Assembly (NCBI RefSeq): GCF_900114995.1
Contig: NZ_FOUX01000005.1
Location: forward strand, 806,001-870,000
Origin: Chitinophaga sp. YR627
Lineage (GTDB): Bacteria > Bacteroidota > Bacteroidia > Chitinophagales > Chitinophagaceae
Length of the DNA: 64,000 bases
Direction: 5' to 3'
Position numbers and translations under genes: made by a program. The stretch's first letter is position 1. Every line of letters starts with the position of its first letter. Under the pieces are notes generated by a model. The model was given only the letters and a program-made list of their open reading frames with translations. It ran no database searches and had not been told where the DNA came from. This document shows, in pieces, positions 42,618 through 51,631 of this stretch.

Positions 42618-45227
42618 TCATGGATTATTCTTCATCTTGATCAGGTTTGCTACCAGCCCTGTCCATCCTGTCTGATGGGCAGCCCCCAGTCCTTTCCCGT
42701 TATCGCCATGGAAATATTCATGAAATTGTATCAGATCATTGAAATAAGGGTCTGTCTGCAGCTTTTCATTCGCCCCAAATACGGCCCTTCTGCCATTTTC
42801 ATCTTTCAGGAATATTTTCAGTAACCTTTCCGCCAGTTTGGTTCCTACTTCTTTCAGAGAATAGTATTCACCACTGCGGGTAGGATATTCTATCCGGAAA
42901 TCATCTGAATAGAAATAATGGAATTTGCGCAGACTCTCGATCATCAGGAAGTTCATCTGCATCCATACCGGCCCTCTCCAGTTAGAGTTACCGCCGTAGG
43001 TATAGCTGTCGCTTTCACCAGGCAGATAATTCACACGCAGTTCCACCCCATCCTTACAGAACACAAAAGGATCATGTTCGTATTGTTTGGAGAGGGAGCG
43101 TACCCCGTATTCACTGAGAAACTCCGTTTCATCCAGCATTCTGCTGAGCAGTCTTTTCATACGATGACCACGGAGAAGACTGAGCAGGTGTTTATTGCCC
43201 TGACCTTCTTCATTCCAGCGGGACACCAGTTGTGCGAGATCAGGTCTGTGGCGCAGGAACCAGGACATCCGTTTTTCGAATGCCGGGTTGTTTTTGAGGG
43301 TCTCCGTGGAGATCACCTCTACGGCGAACAGTGGTATCAGACCGACCATACTTCTGAGCCGGAGGCGCTCCACCTTGTTATCGGCGGTACGGATCTGGTC
43401 ATAATAGAATTCGTCCTTGTCGTCCCACAGGCCGTTTTCCACATCCCCCATGCTGGCCATTGCACCGGCGATGTAAAGGAAATGTTCAAAGAACTTGGTG
43501 GCCATCCCGGTATAGACCTTGTTATAGCTGGCCAGTTCCAGGGCGATATGCAGCATATTGAGGGCATAGATGGCCATCCAGCTGGTTGCATCGGCCTGTT
43601 CCTGCCGGATACCACTGGGGAGCGGCATACTACGGTCAAAGGCGCCGACATTATCCAGTCCGAGGAAACCTCCCTCAAATATATTACTGCCACTGCTGTC
43701 CTTCCTGTTGACCCACCATGTAAAGTTGATCATCAGTTTATGAAAGACCGTTTCCAGGAACTCATAGTCCTTTCGTCCGGTGATAGCGGCGTCCTGTTTG
43801 AACACCCTGTAGGTAGCTCCCGCATGTACGGGCGGGTTGACATCCCCGAAAGCCCATTCATAGGCCGGAAACTCCCCGGAGGGGTTCATATACCATTCCT
43901 CTGTCAGGAGGCGTAATTGTTGCTTGGCGAAATCCGGATCGACCATCGCCAGGGTCACGCAATGGAATGCGAGGTCCCAGGCAGCGTACCAGGGGAATTC
44001 CCATTTATCGGGCACGGAGATGATGTCTTCGTTGTTGAGCTGCTTCCAGTTCTTATTACGCCCGTTGAGTCTTTCCGGCGGTGGCGGCGGACCGGCAGGG
44101 TCGCCATCCATCCATTGCTGCACTTTATAGGAGTAAAACTGTTTATTCCACAACATACCGGCCAGCGCCTGGCGCTGTACCATTTTTTCGTCCGTACTTG
44201 TGATAGTTGTCTGCAGATCGTTATAGAACTCGTCTGCTTCGGCCAGGCGGGTCTGGAAAATGCTGTCAAAGTCGGCAAAAGGGGCGTCTGATTTTTTGTT
44301 GGTCAGCCGCAGACGTACGGTAGCCAGACTTTTAGCCGGTACAAAGAAGTTATAGTGTACAGCGGCTTTGGTGCCTTTCTTTTCCGGGTTGATGGTATTG
44401 GCATCATGCAACAGATAGTCGTTGATCCCATCTTTCGGGTAGAGCGTATTGCTGTCTACATTATACAGGCGGCGGTTGTTGGTTTCATTTTCACAGTAGA
44501 AGATATCACCTTCCCCTTCCTGGTAGAGGTATTGAATGTCTATTTTTTCGTGCGAGATGCGCACTGCCTTATCCCCTTCTGCCCAGAGCGCCGGTTTATA
44601 GGGATGTCTGCCCCATACCCAGGTATTTCTGAACCATATGGTAGGGAGCAGGTGGAGGTCGGCCGCTTCGTGGCCCCGGTTATGGGCAGTAATGCTGATC
44701 AGGATATCATCCGGACCCGCTTTGGCGTACTCAACAACGACGTCAAAGTATTTGTCGTCATTGAAGATGCCGGTATCGAGCAGTTCAAATTCTTCTTCCT
44801 GTTTGCTTCTGCGGGCATTTTCATCGATTAGGCGCTGATAAGGATATTCCCGCTGGGGGTACTTATACAGCATTTTCATATAGGAGTGTGTGGGCGTGGC
44901 GTCGAGGTAATAGTACAGTTCTTTTACGTCTTCTCCATGATTGCCCTGGGCGTTGGTGAGGCCAAAGAAACGCTCTTTCAGAATGGGGTCTTTCCCGTTC
45001 CAGAGTCCGAGCGAGAAACACAACAACTGCTTTTCATCAGATATACCGGCGATACCATCTTCACCCCATCTCCAGGCTTTACTACGGGCCATATCGTGCG
45101 TAGTATAGTCCCAGGAATTACCGTCAGCGCTATAATCTTCCCTGACGGTCCCCCATTGACGATCACTCACATAAGATCCCCATTTCTTCCATCCATTCTG
45201 CTGTAATCTCTGTTGTTCCTTGTTCAT
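42618..45227 (-). CDS. GH63-like glucosidase
   Basis: An 869-residue (alpha/alpha)6 glycoside hydrolase related to mannosyl-oligosaccharide glucosidase (GH63). Seen motifs include WGEDGIAGISD, LLPTIWFRNTW, WEFPWYAAWDLAFHCV (the catalytic Asp of the WDLAF block), GGFLGLDNVGAFDR, and NWRGPVWMQMNFLMIESLR near the end with a following HQTGWTGLVA. No signal peptide is evident, so it is likely cytosolic. It would act on alpha-linked glucosides such as trehalose- or glucosylglycerate-like compounds. The gene starts 3 bases after the DUF3810 gene, suggesting a shared transcript. Confidence 0.87.
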   Translation of the reverse strand: MNKEQQRLQQNGWKKWGSYVSDRQWGTVREDYSADGNSWDYTTHDMARSKAWRWGEDGIAGISDEKQLLCFSLGLWNGKDPILKERFFGLTNAQGNHGEDVKELYYYLDATPTHSYMKMLYKYPQREYPYQRLIDENARRSKQEEEFELLDTGIFNDDKYFDVVVEYAKAGPDDILISITAHNRGHEAADLHLLPTIWFRNTWVWGRHPYKPALWAEGDKAVRISHEKIDIQYLYQEGEGDIFYCENETNNRRLYNVDSNTLYPKDGINDYLLHDANTINPEKKGTKAAVHYNFFVPAKSLATVRLRLTNKKSDAPFADFDSIFQTRLAEADEFYNDLQTTITSTDEKMVQRQALAGMLWNKQFYSYKVQQWMDGDPAGPPPPPERLNGRNKNWKQLNNEDIISVPDKWEFPWYAAWDLAFHCVTLAMVDPDFAKQQLRLLTEEWYMNPSGEFPAYEWAFGDVNPPVHAGATYRVFKQDAAITGRKDYEFLETVFHKLMINFTWWVNRKDSSGSNIFEGGFLGLDNVGAFDRSMPLPSGIRQEQADATSWMAIYALNMLHIALELASYNKVYTGMATKFFEHFLYIAGAMASMGDVENGLWDDKDEFYYDQIRTADNKVERLRLRSMVGLIPLFAVEVISTETLKNNPAFEKRMSWFLRHRPDLAQLVSRWNEEGQGNKHLLSLLRGHRMKRLLSRMLDETEFLSEYGVRSLSKQYEHDPFVFCKDGVELRVNYLPGESDSYTYGGNSNWRGPVWMQMNFLMIESLRKFHYFYSDDFRIEYPTRSGEYYSLKEVGTKLAERLLKIFLKDENGRRAVFGANEKLQTDPYFNDLIQFHEYFHGDNGKGLGAAHQTGWTGLVANLIKMKNNP

Positions 45228-45230
45228 AAT

Positions 45231-46316
45231 TTATCTGATCTTGAAATAAGCAATTAGCCAGCCGACTACTTCACTGTAGCTGCGGATGCCTTTTTCCTGA
45301 TTGTTCGCCTTAAGATACTGATCATAGATCATGGCAGTATAATCATCCACAGGACTGCGGTATTGGTCATAGAAGTCCCTGATCTGCCGCATATCGGCCT
45401 TTATGCCTGGCACAGCCTTCCGCCAGAGTTCCCCGGCACGGGTAGTATCCTGCCGGCGCAATTGTCTGACGCTATACATAAACATCTCAAAGTTAGCGGC
45501 ATATCTGAAACGAATATCGGGAGAATTCCCGGCCACAAGATAGCCAACAAAGTTTGCTTCTTCCTCCGGGGCATATCCCAGCTGGTGTGCCACTTCATGA
45601 CAAATGGTGAAGGGCTGGAGGAATCCGGGCGTGGTGACATTGACATGGGCTTCCCCGGTAAAGGGGTTCAGATAGCCGCCGACACCCATATAATTGATCC
45701 AGTGACCATATAAAGAAGGTTTGATACAGGGGCTGTTATAGCGGAGCCCCGGCCATTTTTCCACAGCGGCATCATAGGCTTTTACTGCCTGACTGAACAT
45801 AGCAGCACTGTCTGTACCGGGGTGAGTAGCGTGGATAGTATCGCCCAGGGCGATCTTATACTGATTTACCTGTTGCAACAAAGTATCGGTCAGCCGGTAG
45901 AGCTGGTCGGTATTATAGTCATTGACTTCCAGGGAGAGGTCGCTTTCGAGGGAGTTCCGGTCGTAGTTGTATCCCCAGAACAACATAAATATCAGATAGA
46001 CAGATAATAATGCCTGAATTCCCTGTAGGAACTGGATTCCTAAAAGCTTCCATTGCTTTTTTAAAATTTTATAACATATCTTTAACAGATAAATGAAAGA
46101 AGTAATAATCCAGGCGGCATAAATTACGTCGCCGATACTGAAAGGAACTTTCCCCAGTACCTTTCGGAGTAGTAAACTGATCCAAACGTATAACCTATGA
46201 AAGTAAAACTCAGCAAACCTATGGCTGAATGCGAAAAGAGTGTGCAGCAACAAGATGCAAACCACGGTGATCAGTATACGTATACCAATGCCCTTTACCT
46301 TTATTTTAAAATCCAT
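45231..46316 (-). CDS. DUF3810 family membrane protein with HExxH motif
   Basis: A 361-residue protein with three N-terminal transmembrane helices (about 10-30, 55-75, 95-115) and a soluble domain. The domain carries HEVAHQLGYAPEEEANFVGYL, a putative zinc HExxH with a downstream glutamate, as in gluzincin-like peptidases. The family is DUF3810 with no proven activity. It is first in an operon with the GH63 gene and has its start only 16 bases from the divergent fructosamine kinase. Confidence 0.85.
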   Translation of the reverse strand: MDFKIKVKGIGIRILITVVCILLLHTLFAFSHRFAEFYFHRLYVWISLLLRKVLGKVPFSIGDVIYAAWIITSFIYLLKICYKILKKQWKLLGIQFLQGIQALLSVYLIFMLFWGYNYDRNSLESDLSLEVNDYNTDQLYRLTDTLLQQVNQYKIALGDTIHATHPGTDSAAMFSQAVKAYDAAVEKWPGLRYNSPCIKPSLYGHWINYMGVGGYLNPFTGEAHVNVTTPGFLQPFTICHEVAHQLGYAPEEEANFVGYLVAGNSPDIRFRYAANFEMFMYSVRQLRRQDTTRAGELWRKAVPGIKADMRQIRDFYDQYRSPVDDYTAMIYDQYLKANNQEKGIRSYSEVVGWLIAYFKIR

Positions 46317-46332
46317 ATCAACCTGCTAAAGA

Positions 46333-47214
46333 ATGACCGATGAAATATTAATGGGTGAGCTGACATCTGCACTTTCCTGTCAGTCGGGAATGAAAATACA
46401 CATTAATTACGCAGAAAAAATACCCGGAGGAGATATAAATGAAGTTTTTAAGCTGAATACGGACAACGGTCTGCTATTCCTTAAAATGAATGACGCGCAT
46501 AACTATCCAGATATGTTTGAACGTGAGTTCATGGGCCTGGAGACCTTATCCGCGACCAATACCCTGTCTGTACCGCGCCCGCTGGCTACCGGCCGTTCGG
46601 GAGGTAAAGTATTCCTGGTAACGGAATTTATGGAGAAAGGCCGTATCAATCCGGATTTCTGGGAGAACTTTGGTGCGAATCTGTCACGTATGCATCGTCA
46701 TACGCAGCAGCATTTCGGTTTACCGCAGGCAAACTATATAGGCAATATCAAACAATATAATACACCTTACAGCAGCTGGTCTGTTTTCTATGCATTCAAC
46801 CGTCTGCAACCGGTGACAAAAGAAGCATATGATCGTCAGGTGATCGATAAACAAATGGTGATGCAGATGGAGAATTTGTGGAAACATCTGCCACAGATCT
46901 TCCCGGATGAACAGCCGTCCCTGTTACACGGAGATTTCTGGTCGGGTAACTATATGGTAGGTAGTGATGGCAGGGCCTGTGTGTATGATCCGGCGGTGTA
47001 TTACGGCAACCGGGAGATGGATCTGGCTACGGCGAGACTGTTTGGCGGATTTGATACCCGTTTCTTCTTCAGTTATCAGACGATGTATCCGCTGGCAGAA
47101 GGCTGGCAGCAACGTATAGGGATCTGTCAGCTGTACCCGTTACTGGTGCATTTGCTGTTATTTGGCGGAAGCTATTATAATAGTGTGAAGGACATACTGG
47201 ACAATTTCAATTAA
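46333..47214 (+). CDS. Fructosamine kinase family protein
   Basis: A 293-residue kinase with the aminoglycoside-phosphotransferase-like fold. ATP and catalytic loops are LLHGDFWSGNYMVG (HGDxxxxN) and CVYDPAVYYGNREMDLA (the DxD metal site). Also FREVFKLN-like strands near the start (GGDINEVFKLN). Such enzymes phosphorylate ketoamines and so reverse protein glycation. The start could also be at 46351. The stop lies within a period-7 repeat array. Confidence 0.9.
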   Translation: MTDEILMGELTSALSCQSGMKIHINYAEKIPGGDINEVFKLNTDNGLLFLKMNDAHNYPDMFEREFMGLETLSATNTLSVPRPLATGRSGGKVFLVTEFMEKGRINPDFWENFGANLSRMHRHTQQHFGLPQANYIGNIKQYNTPYSSWSVFYAFNRLQPVTKEAYDRQVIDKQMVMQMENLWKHLPQIFPDEQPSLLHGDFWSGNYMVGSDGRACVYDPAVYYGNREMDLATARLFGGFDTRFFFSYQTMYPLAEGWQQRIGICQLYPLLVHLLLFGGSYYNSVKDILDNFN

Positions 47215-47236
47215 GAATTAAAAATTAAGAAGTAAG
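47209..47236. repeat. Heptamer tandem array (four units)
   Basis: AATTAAG units with single changes, starting within the fructosamine kinase stop codon. An inverted counterpart lies at 47394-47421, on the other side of the terminator. Confidence 0.7.
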
Positions 47237-47286
47237 AATTGGAAGGAATGTTGTTTCGGTGAAGCATATTCCGGATTAAATGATAG

Positions 47287-47322
47287 TAAAAGGGCGTCCA
47301 CCATTAGGTAGACGCCCTTTTT
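47287..47322. terminator. Bidirectional terminator between fructosamine kinase and the hybrid kinase
   Basis: AAAAGGGCGTC pairs with GACGCCCTTTT around CACCATTAGGTA, a near match to the GTCCACC..GGTGGAC hairpin core. Confidence 0.85.
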
Positions 47323-47393
47323 ATCAGGAGAAAGAATTAATCAGTCAATATGAAATGACCATTTATTAAGCCATTGTACGGCACTATGCACTC

Positions 47394-47421
47394 AATTCTT
47401 AACTTTTAATTCTTAATTCTT
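47394..47421. repeat. Heptamer tandem array (four units), inverted relative to 47209-47236
   Basis: AATTCTT units, the reverse complement of the AATTAAG-type array. Located 10 bases past the hybrid kinase stop. Confidence 0.7.
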
Positions 47422-47430
47422 AATTTCTTT

Positions 47431-49452
47431 CTACTGCATGTGCTTCATCCTTTCGTATTCCTGTTCTATAATCGGATAGAACTTGTCCAGGTCACGCGAG
47501 ATGCCTGCAAATACAGCTTCTACTTCTTCCGGCGGCGTAGTTGTATTACTGTTCAGGGTATTCTCCAGCTGCTGCATTTTGCTGGTGATCCAGGTAAGAC
47601 CCACCATAGCGAAGTTAGGCTTCAGCTTATGTACCTGGAATTTGAGCTGTTCCCAGTCACGGTCTTCGACCAGTTTTTTGATCTTCACGACTTCGTCCAG
47701 GATCGTTTTGAGAAAGATCTCAAAGAGGTCGGCCGCGTAAGAAATATTGTTTTCGTATAAAGTATTCAGGTACTTTACATCCAGCTCGTTATGGAACTCA
47801 AATCCGGAAATGTTTGTAGGCTCTTCCATTATTAATTCTGTTTCGTCATCATTCAGGTATTTATTCAACACCTGCAATAATTGGTCTGGTGTATAAGGTT
47901 TCGTTAATATATCCGTGATCCCTGCCTGCCTGGCCTGTGTAAAAGTGCTCTCCATAGCCAGGGCGGTGGTCGCAACGAGCGGCGTGGCTACGTTGGGTTT
48001 AGATTCGTCCTGTCTGATCTTTACAGCCAGTTCGAGTCCATTGAGACCCGGAATACGAATATCGAGTAAAATCAGGTCATATAAACGGGAATCCAGAAAA
48101 TAGCATGCATCCGGCCCGTTGGTCGCGAGCTGGTGCTGGATATTATATTTTTCCAGCAGACTGATAATATACCGGAGATTCATGGGATTATCCTCAATCA
48201 CCAGTACTTTGGCTGCTGAAAAGTTGGGTTGCCTTTTCATATGTCCTGACCTTGCATTAGAAACAAAGGGTTTGCGGGTATCAATAAAGGGCAGTGTAAA
48301 AGAAAAACAGGTGCTGAAGCCGTCGGCTTCTTCGACAACGATGCTGCCGCCCTGTAGTTCGACCAACTGTTTGGATATGGCTAATCCTAATCCTGTGCCA
48401 CCATAATTTTCCCGGATCTCCTGTTCTGCCTGTTTATAGTTCTGGAAGATCAGTTCCAGTTTATCTTTCTGAATGCCAATACCGGTATCGCATACCTGAA
48501 AAGTAACCCAGCATTTATCTTCCTGCCAGGAATCCAGTTTCACGTTGATGGCTATTTCACCTTCGCGTGTGAATTTCTCTGCATTACCTAACAAGTTCAT
48601 AAGTATTTGGTTCAGCAGCATATCATCTCCTACCAGCCAGGTCTTTATCTGGGGATCGATCACCGCTGTAATGCTGACCGGCCGCTGGCCTATTTTCAGT
48701 TCGAAGGTATGGCGGAGCGACTGGACCAGTTCGGTGAGATTGAACTCCCGCTGGTTGACCTGCAATTCGCCGGCTTCGATCTTTGAAAGGTCCAGAATAT
48801 CGGAAATCAGGCCCATAAGGATGCCCGAAGAGTGTTTCAGTATATTAATATAGTCCCGTTGCTTGGTATCGAGGTTCGTTTCTTCCAGCAGGTGGGTCAT
48901 CCCGACGATGACGTTCAGGGGTGTCCGGATCTCATGGCTCATACTGGCCAGGAATTCCTTCTGGGCGCCCCTGGCTTCTTCTGCCTGCCGGCGGGCCAGG
49001 TCCAGCTGTGAACGTGGCATTTTATGGCGGGAAACGTCGACGATCTGCCAGACGCTGCCCATAAAACGACGTTTTTCTATTAAAGGATTGTAGCTGACTT
49101 CATATATGCGTCCATCCCGGAGAATGATCTCCCAGCCGAAATAAGGTTTCTTTTTCAGGCGGAGGTCCCTCATTTTCAGCTCAAAGTCTTCCACATGCTC
49201 GACCATCCGGCTGAAATAGCGGATGATAGCAGTGTAGGACATGCCGAAAATGTGCATGGCCTCCGGACCGGCATTCTGTTCGAAGACAGTATTGACCCAG
49301 ATAACCCGGTGATTTCCATCGGTTACGAGTACACCAGCATTACTATTTTGCAGTAATACGCTGATGGGAAGTGAAAATATAGCGAGATTGTCCGCAGATA
49401 AACTACGGGCTGTGGGATGTTTTCTCGTACCTTTGATCCGGGCTTTGGCCAT
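47431..49452 (-). CDS. Hybrid sensor histidine kinase (PAS-HisKA-HATPase-REC-Hpt)
   Basis: A 673-residue cytosolic kinase without a transmembrane segment. A PAS domain lies near 30-140 (NSNAGVLVTDGNHRVIWVN), then the phospho-His in SMSHEIRTPLNV. The ATPase N, G1 and G2 boxes follow (LLGNAEKFTREGE, DTGIGI, YGGTGLGLAIS). A receiver domain (VLVIEDNPMNLRY, with the phospho-Asp in LILLDIRIPG) and an Hpt domain (VHKLKPNFAMVG) follow. There is no output domain, so it should pass phosphate to an unlinked response regulator. The first few residues are basic. Confidence 0.93.
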   Translation of the reverse strand: MAKARIKGTRKHPTARSLSADNLAIFSLPISVLLQNSNAGVLVTDGNHRVIWVNTVFEQNAGPEAMHIFGMSYTAIIRYFSRMVEHVEDFELKMRDLRLKKKPYFGWEIILRDGRIYEVSYNPLIEKRRFMGSVWQIVDVSRHKMPRSQLDLARRQAEEARGAQKEFLASMSHEIRTPLNVIVGMTHLLEETNLDTKQRDYINILKHSSGILMGLISDILDLSKIEAGELQVNQREFNLTELVQSLRHTFELKIGQRPVSITAVIDPQIKTWLVGDDMLLNQILMNLLGNAEKFTREGEIAINVKLDSWQEDKCWVTFQVCDTGIGIQKDKLELIFQNYKQAEQEIRENYGGTGLGLAISKQLVELQGGSIVVEEADGFSTCFSFTLPFIDTRKPFVSNARSGHMKRQPNFSAAKVLVIEDNPMNLRYIISLLEKYNIQHQLATNGPDACYFLDSRLYDLILLDIRIPGLNGLELAVKIRQDESKPNVATPLVATTALAMESTFTQARQAGITDILTKPYTPDQLLQVLNKYLNDDETELIMEEPTNISGFEFHNELDVKYLNTLYENNISYAADLFEIFLKTILDEVVKIKKLVEDRDWEQLKFQVHKLKPNFAMVGLTWITSKMQQLENTLNSNTTTPPEEVEAVFAGISRDLDKFYPIIEQEYERMKHMQ

Positions 49453-49562
49453 TCTTTATAGGACTGGTTGGAAGTTGGCGCGTAAGTTGGCGCTCCTGTA
49501 CATAATTTTATACAGTATACAATATATAAATATTATGTTGGGAATCACAAAATTAGGAAATT

Positions 49563-49592
49563 TTTGCAATTGCAAATATTTGGTTACCTTTG
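49563..49592 (+). promoter_or_regulatory. Bacteroidota promoter of the DUF177-rpmF-plsX operon
   Basis: TTTG (49563-49566), an 18-base spacer and TACCTTTG (49585-49592) match the Bacteroidota -33/-7 consensus, 28 bases before the ATG at 49620. Confidence 0.65.
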
Positions 49593-49619
49593 CATCCCTC
49601 TAAAAGTGAGGATTTTATT

Positions 49620-50156
49620 ATGAAAGCACTCCGTCAATTTGATATTGCCTTTGTGGGACTGAAGCCCGGAGAGCATACATTTGAGTACCAAATTACGGAT
49701 AGTTTCTTTGAAAACTACGGCCCGCAGGATTTCAGCAACTGCAACGCAACTGTCAGGTTGCTGTTAAACAAGAAAAATAATTTTTTCCTGTTGAAGTTTG
49801 AGATCGGCGGAACTGTTACTGTGAATTGCGATCGTTGCGGACAGCCATACGAATTACAACTATGGGATGATTTTGAACATGTTGTAAAACTGGTGAACAA
49901 TCCGGACGAGCTAAATGAGGAGGATGATACAGATGTTTCCTTTATATCTTTAACGGAATCACATCTGAATGTGGCTGACTGGATCTATGAGTTTATAAAT
50001 CTCAGCATCCCTATGCAGCGTATTCACCCGGCAGACAGTACAGGAAAAAGCGGCTGTGATCCAAAGATCCTTGAGATGCTGGACCAAATGAACCGGCAGG
50101 CTAACGAAAAAGAGAATCCGATCTGGAAAGGTCTGGATAAATTTCGTGAGAACTAA
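49620..50156 (+). CDS. DUF177 (YceD) family protein
   Basis: A 178-residue protein of the YceD/DUF177 family, linked by genomic context and by experiments in other organisms to 23S rRNA accumulation. The CDRCGQPYE motif and the acidic FEHVVKLVN segment are family hallmarks. It sits in the classic order with rpmF and plsX. The start at 49620 is chosen over 49590. Confidence 0.88.
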   Translation: MKALRQFDIAFVGLKPGEHTFEYQITDSFFENYGPQDFSNCNATVRLLLNKKNNFFLLKFEIGGTVTVNCDRCGQPYELQLWDDFEHVVKLVNNPDELNEEDDTDVSFISLTESHLNVADWIYEFINLSIPMQRIHPADSTGKSGCDPKILEMLDQMNRQANEKENPIWKGLDKFREN

Positions 50157-50234
50157 ACATTCAGTGTACGTCGAAGGCGGAGATTGATACTAACTTTATT
50201 AAACTTAAACACGGACAATTAAAACTTAAATAAA

Positions 50235-50429
50235 ATGCCAAATCCGAAACGCAGACATTCTCAGCAAAGATCAGCTAAGAGAAGGACGCATTACAAGGCC
50301 TTTGCGGATACTTTAAGCACTGATAGCGCAACTGGTGAAGTGCACCTGAGACATCGTGCTCACTGGGTAGAGAACAAACTGTACTACAGAGGAAAAGTAG
50401 TATTGGAAAAACAAAGCAGCACTAAATAA
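50235..50429 (+). CDS. rpmF: 50S ribosomal protein L32 (cysteine-free type)
   Basis: A 64-residue basic protein beginning MPNPKRRHSQQRSAKRRTHYK, the L32 signature. The zinc-ribbon CxxC pairs of other L32 proteins are missing; the equivalent segment reads TGEVHLRHRAHWVEN, as in Bacteroidota relatives. It is in an operon with the DUF177 and plsX genes. Confidence 0.95.
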   Translation: MPNPKRRHSQQRSAKRRTHYKAFADTLSTDSATGEVHLRHRAHWVENKLYYRGKVVLEKQSSTK

Positions 50430-50474
50430 TTTTACTATTTTTACCCCCGACCAAACAGACAAACCTAAACGTTC

Positions 50475-51416
50475 ATGAGAATCGGGCTTGATATGATGGG
50501 TGGCGACTTCGCCCCTCTCGAAGCAGTAAAAGGAGTAAAATTATTTTTCGACACTGTTGCTACTGATGCACACCTGGTGATGATCGGTGACGAGGCAGCT
50601 CTGGCGCCCTTGTTAGCAGACGCACAGTTAGACCAATCAAAATATTCAGTTGTTCATTCATCTCAGGTAATTGGGATGAATGAACATCCTACCAGGGCAC
50701 TGAAGGAAAAACCGCAGTCCTCTATTGGCATTGGCTTCCATCTGTTACAGAGTGGCAAAATCGATGCATTTATCAGTGCCGGTAACACCGGCGCTATGAT
50801 GGTTGGTACTTTCTACTCCATCAAAGCAATAGAAGGTGTACAACGGCCAACTATATCCACTCCCGTTCCAAGGGAAGATGGATCTTACGGGCTCCTGCTG
50901 GATGTTGGTATCAACGCTGATTGTAAACCAGAGAATCTGGTACAGTTTGCTGTCCTTGGCTCCCTTTATTCCAAACACATCCTGGGAATCAACGATCCAA
51001 CCGTGGGTCTGTTGAATATCGGTGAAGAAGAAGGAAAAGGAAATCTCCTGGCGCAGGCAACTTACCCCTTACTCAAGGAACATCAGCAACTGAACTTCGT
51101 CGGCAATGTGGAAGGACGTGATGTCCTCACCAACAAAGCAGATGTGATTGTGTGTGAAGGTTTTACCGGAAACGTAGTTTTGAAAATGGCTGAATCATTC
51201 CACGATATTGCGTTAAGACGCAACATCAACGATGATTACATGAAAAAGTTCGATTTCGAAAGCTATGGTGGTACCCCTGTATTGGGCGTGTCAAGACCGG
51301 TAATCATTGGTCATGGTATCTCTAAAGGCGTTGCCTTTAAGAACATGATCTCACTGGCTCAACAGATGATTCAAACGAAGCTGCTGGATAAGATCCGCGA
51401 AAGCTTTGTAAAATAA
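50475..51416 (+). CDS. plsX: Phosphate acyltransferase PlsX
   Basis: Makes acyl phosphate from acyl-ACP at the start of phospholipid synthesis, acting as a peripheral membrane enzyme. The 313-residue protein opens with IGLDMMGGDFAPLEAVKG and has AFISAGNTGAMM, LLDVGINADCKPENL, GLLNIGEEEGKG and DVIVCEGFTGNVVLK. It follows rpmF by 45 bases. No fabH follows; a terminator does. Confidence 0.94.
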   Translation: MRIGLDMMGGDFAPLEAVKGVKLFFDTVATDAHLVMIGDEAALAPLLADAQLDQSKYSVVHSSQVIGMNEHPTRALKEKPQSSIGIGFHLLQSGKIDAFISAGNTGAMMVGTFYSIKAIEGVQRPTISTPVPREDGSYGLLLDVGINADCKPENLVQFAVLGSLYSKHILGINDPTVGLLNIGEEEGKGNLLAQATYPLLKEHQQLNFVGNVEGRDVLTNKADVIVCEGFTGNVVLKMAESFHDIALRRNINDDYMKKFDFESYGGTPVLGVSRPVIIGHGISKGVAFKNMISLAQQMIQTKLLDKIRESFVK

Positions 51417-51446
51417 TTTACATCCTATCGAAAATGAAAGGTATTG

Positions 51447-51478
51447 ATACCGTCTCTTCTTTGAGACGGTATTTTTTT
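51447..51478 (+). terminator. Terminator of the DUF177-rpmF-plsX operon
   Basis: ATACCGTCTC and GAGACGGTAT form a perfect 10-bp stem with a 6-base loop and a seven-T tract. Confidence 0.92.
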
Positions 51479-51514
51479 ATTTAAGAAGGACGAACTGAAA
51501 TATTACAGAAACGA

Positions 51515-51567
51515 TCATAAAGTAAAAGGGCTCTTCCGCTAACCGGAAGAGCCCTTTTACTTTATGA
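51515..51567. terminator. Long bidirectional hairpin before the NtrY-like kinase stop
   Basis: Perfect 24-bp arms (51515-51538 and 51544-51567) around a 5-base loop. The AAAAGGG/CCCTTTT ends give T tracts in both directions. It likely terminates the kinase transcript. Confidence 0.88.
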
Positions 51568-51631
51568 TGTAAATATTAGTTAGTCAATATGTTAGTCTGA
51601 AGCATATCAATCGACAGTGTTCTTAACTGAC

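Noticed and set aside
42918..43916. 332-codon plus-strand ORF inside the GH63 gene
   Set aside because: Antisense to a well-supported hydrolase gene; no family motif.
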